This document shows, piece by piece, positions 63,531 to 64,000 of a stretch of 64,000 nt of DNA (position 1 is the first letter of the stretch; each line of letters opens with the position of its first letter). This stretch comes from Phyllobacterium zundukense (GTDB lineage: Bacteria; Pseudomonadota; Alphaproteobacteria; Rhizobiales; Rhizobiaceae). The stretch is taken from positions 496,001 through 560,000 of the forward strand of contig NZ_CP104970.1 in NCBI RefSeq assembly GCF_025452195.1. The letters are read 5' to 3'. Made by a program: the position numbers and the translations under genes. Below the pieces are notes generated by a model, which was not told the DNA's origin, ran no database searches, and saw only the letters and a list, made by a program, of their open reading frames with translations.

Positions 63531-64000
63531 TTAAGACTTGGCGATCAATTGGCGCTCGAATTGCGTCAGCGGCTCGTTTCCGTCATCCGTCACAAGGAAC
63601 GATTGAGTGATTGCAATTCCGGTGTCCTCCAGCCACAGCCCAGACATGCAGTGAAAGGCCATGCCGGGCTGTAATACAGTTTTGTCTCCGGGGCGCAGGC
63701 TCGCGGTACGTTCCCCCCACGTCGGAGGAAACCCGAGCCCGATTGAGTAGCCGAGCCGGGCTTCCTTCTCAAAGCCATGCTTCGCGATGGATCTCCGCCA
63801 AACCAACTCGACCCCTTCGGCAGCCATGCCGGGACGAATGCTGTCCATGGTCGTGTTCAAGCCCTCGACCACGGCCTCTGCCAAACGCCGATAACTATCC
63901 GGCGGTGTACCGAGGAATACCGTGCGGGAAATCGGGCAATGATAGTGGAGGCGCGACCCCGCGATCTCAATGTTCAGAGGCCTGTTCTTTATCAGCGGTT
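63531..64000 (-). CDS. M24 family hydrolase, ectoine-hydrolase-like, paralogue 3 (partial)
   Basis: The gene runs off the right edge; its visible 155 or so C-terminal codons start with PLNIEIAGSRLHYHCPISRT at the edge and end LIAKS. It is very close to paralogue 1 (shared SIGLGFPPTWGERTASLRPGD, FHCMSGLWLE and ITQSFLV), so it comes from a recent duplication. It carries the same Glu/Pro changes at the metal-ligand sites. The gene is upstream of the racemase in the same direction. Confidence 0.85.
   Translation of the reverse strand, partial: PLIKNRPLNIEIAGSRLHYHCPISRTVFLGTPPDSYRRLAEAVVEGLNTTMDSIRPGMAAEGVELVWRRSIAKHGFEKEARLGYSIGLGFPPTWGERTASLRPGDKTVLQPGMAFHCMSGLWLEDTGIAITQSFLVTDDGNEPLTQFERQLIAKS

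Noticed and set aside
54369..64000. Naming the right-hand cluster an ectoine utilisation (eut/doe) operon
   Set aside because: Only M24 and racemase-fold genes match; eutB, eutC and eutE and the Ehu-type transporter are missing, so the substrate is left open.
1..64000. CRISPR arrays, tRNA or rRNA genes and replication origins
   Set aside because: No regularly spaced repeats, cloverleaf candidates, rRNA-like sequence or rep/par genes were noticed by eye. A tRNAscan or covariance search would be needed to exclude small RNAs.

Overview
The window looks like an accessory, plasmid- or island-like stretch of an alphaproteobacterium of the order Hyphomicrobiales (Rhizobium/Agrobacterium/Sinorhizobium-type). 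The grounds are the dense packing of ABC uptake operons with private catabolic enzymes, a UPF0262 gene (a family of Alphaproteobacteria), a pRiA4b ORF-3-like relic, an alr-dadA-lrp module, and many insertion-sequence scars. I saw no replication, conjugation, rRNA, tRNA or CRISPR locus. Species and replicon type are inference.

Layout. 1-4886: scars, with an MFS gene broken by an internal deletion and a 5'-truncated aldehyde dehydrogenase. 4886-8572: a Tn3-family transposon (tnpA with one frameshift, intact tnpR, about 31-bp terminal inverted repeats). 8592-15469: an RpiR-type regulator and a CUT1 carbohydrate ABC operon that ends in a phosphodiesterase-like (EEP) and a HAD phosphatase gene. 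15947-30134: a GntR/FCD regulator divergent from a catabolic cluster: BKACE beta-keto acid cleavage enzyme, SDR dehydrogenase, complete branched-chain-amino-acid-type ABC transporter, thioesterase, hydantoinase/oxoprolinase A (frameshifted) and B, an imine-reductase-like protein and both subunits of a 3-oxoacid CoA-transferase. A thiolase relic, UPF0262 and a glutamate-type dehydrogenase follow. 33012-36862: a polyamine/opine-type ABC operon behind a perfect 30-bp palindrome that contains the same half sites as the GntR-cluster promoter. 37040-45700: a decayed island (Gfo/Idh stub, IS1182 and pRiA4b relics, frameshifted S41 peptidase, DMSP-lyase-like cupin, AbiEi antitoxin with truncated AbiEii toxin, an intact IS1595-family element, second MFS relic, permease relic). 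45986-51004: alr-dadA-ridA-aldehyde dehydrogenase operon with a divergent Lrp gene. 51509-52534: a 2-hydroxyacid dehydrogenase-like gene. 53092-54191: decayed second copies of dadA, alr and lrp. 54369-64000: a minus-strand cluster with a PotABCD-like transporter, three ectoine-hydrolase-like M24 proteins (the last runs off the window), a COG2159 amidohydrolase and an Asp/Glu-racemase-like protein.

How the genes may work together. In the GntR cluster, an imported beta-hydroxy or beta-keto acid, or a compound opened or carboxylated by HyuAB, would become a beta-keto acid. BKACE plus acetyl-CoA would convert it to acetoacetate and a new acyl-CoA, the thioesterase would release the acid, and the CoA-transferase would activate acetoacetate. 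The local thiolase has lost its nucleophile region, so thiolysis would need another enzyme. In the alr-dadA operon, L-alanine is racemised and D-alanine oxidised to the imine that RidA hydrolyses. The right-hand cluster resembles parts of ectoine utilisation but lacks the eutB, eutC and eutE partners, so its substrate is probably different.
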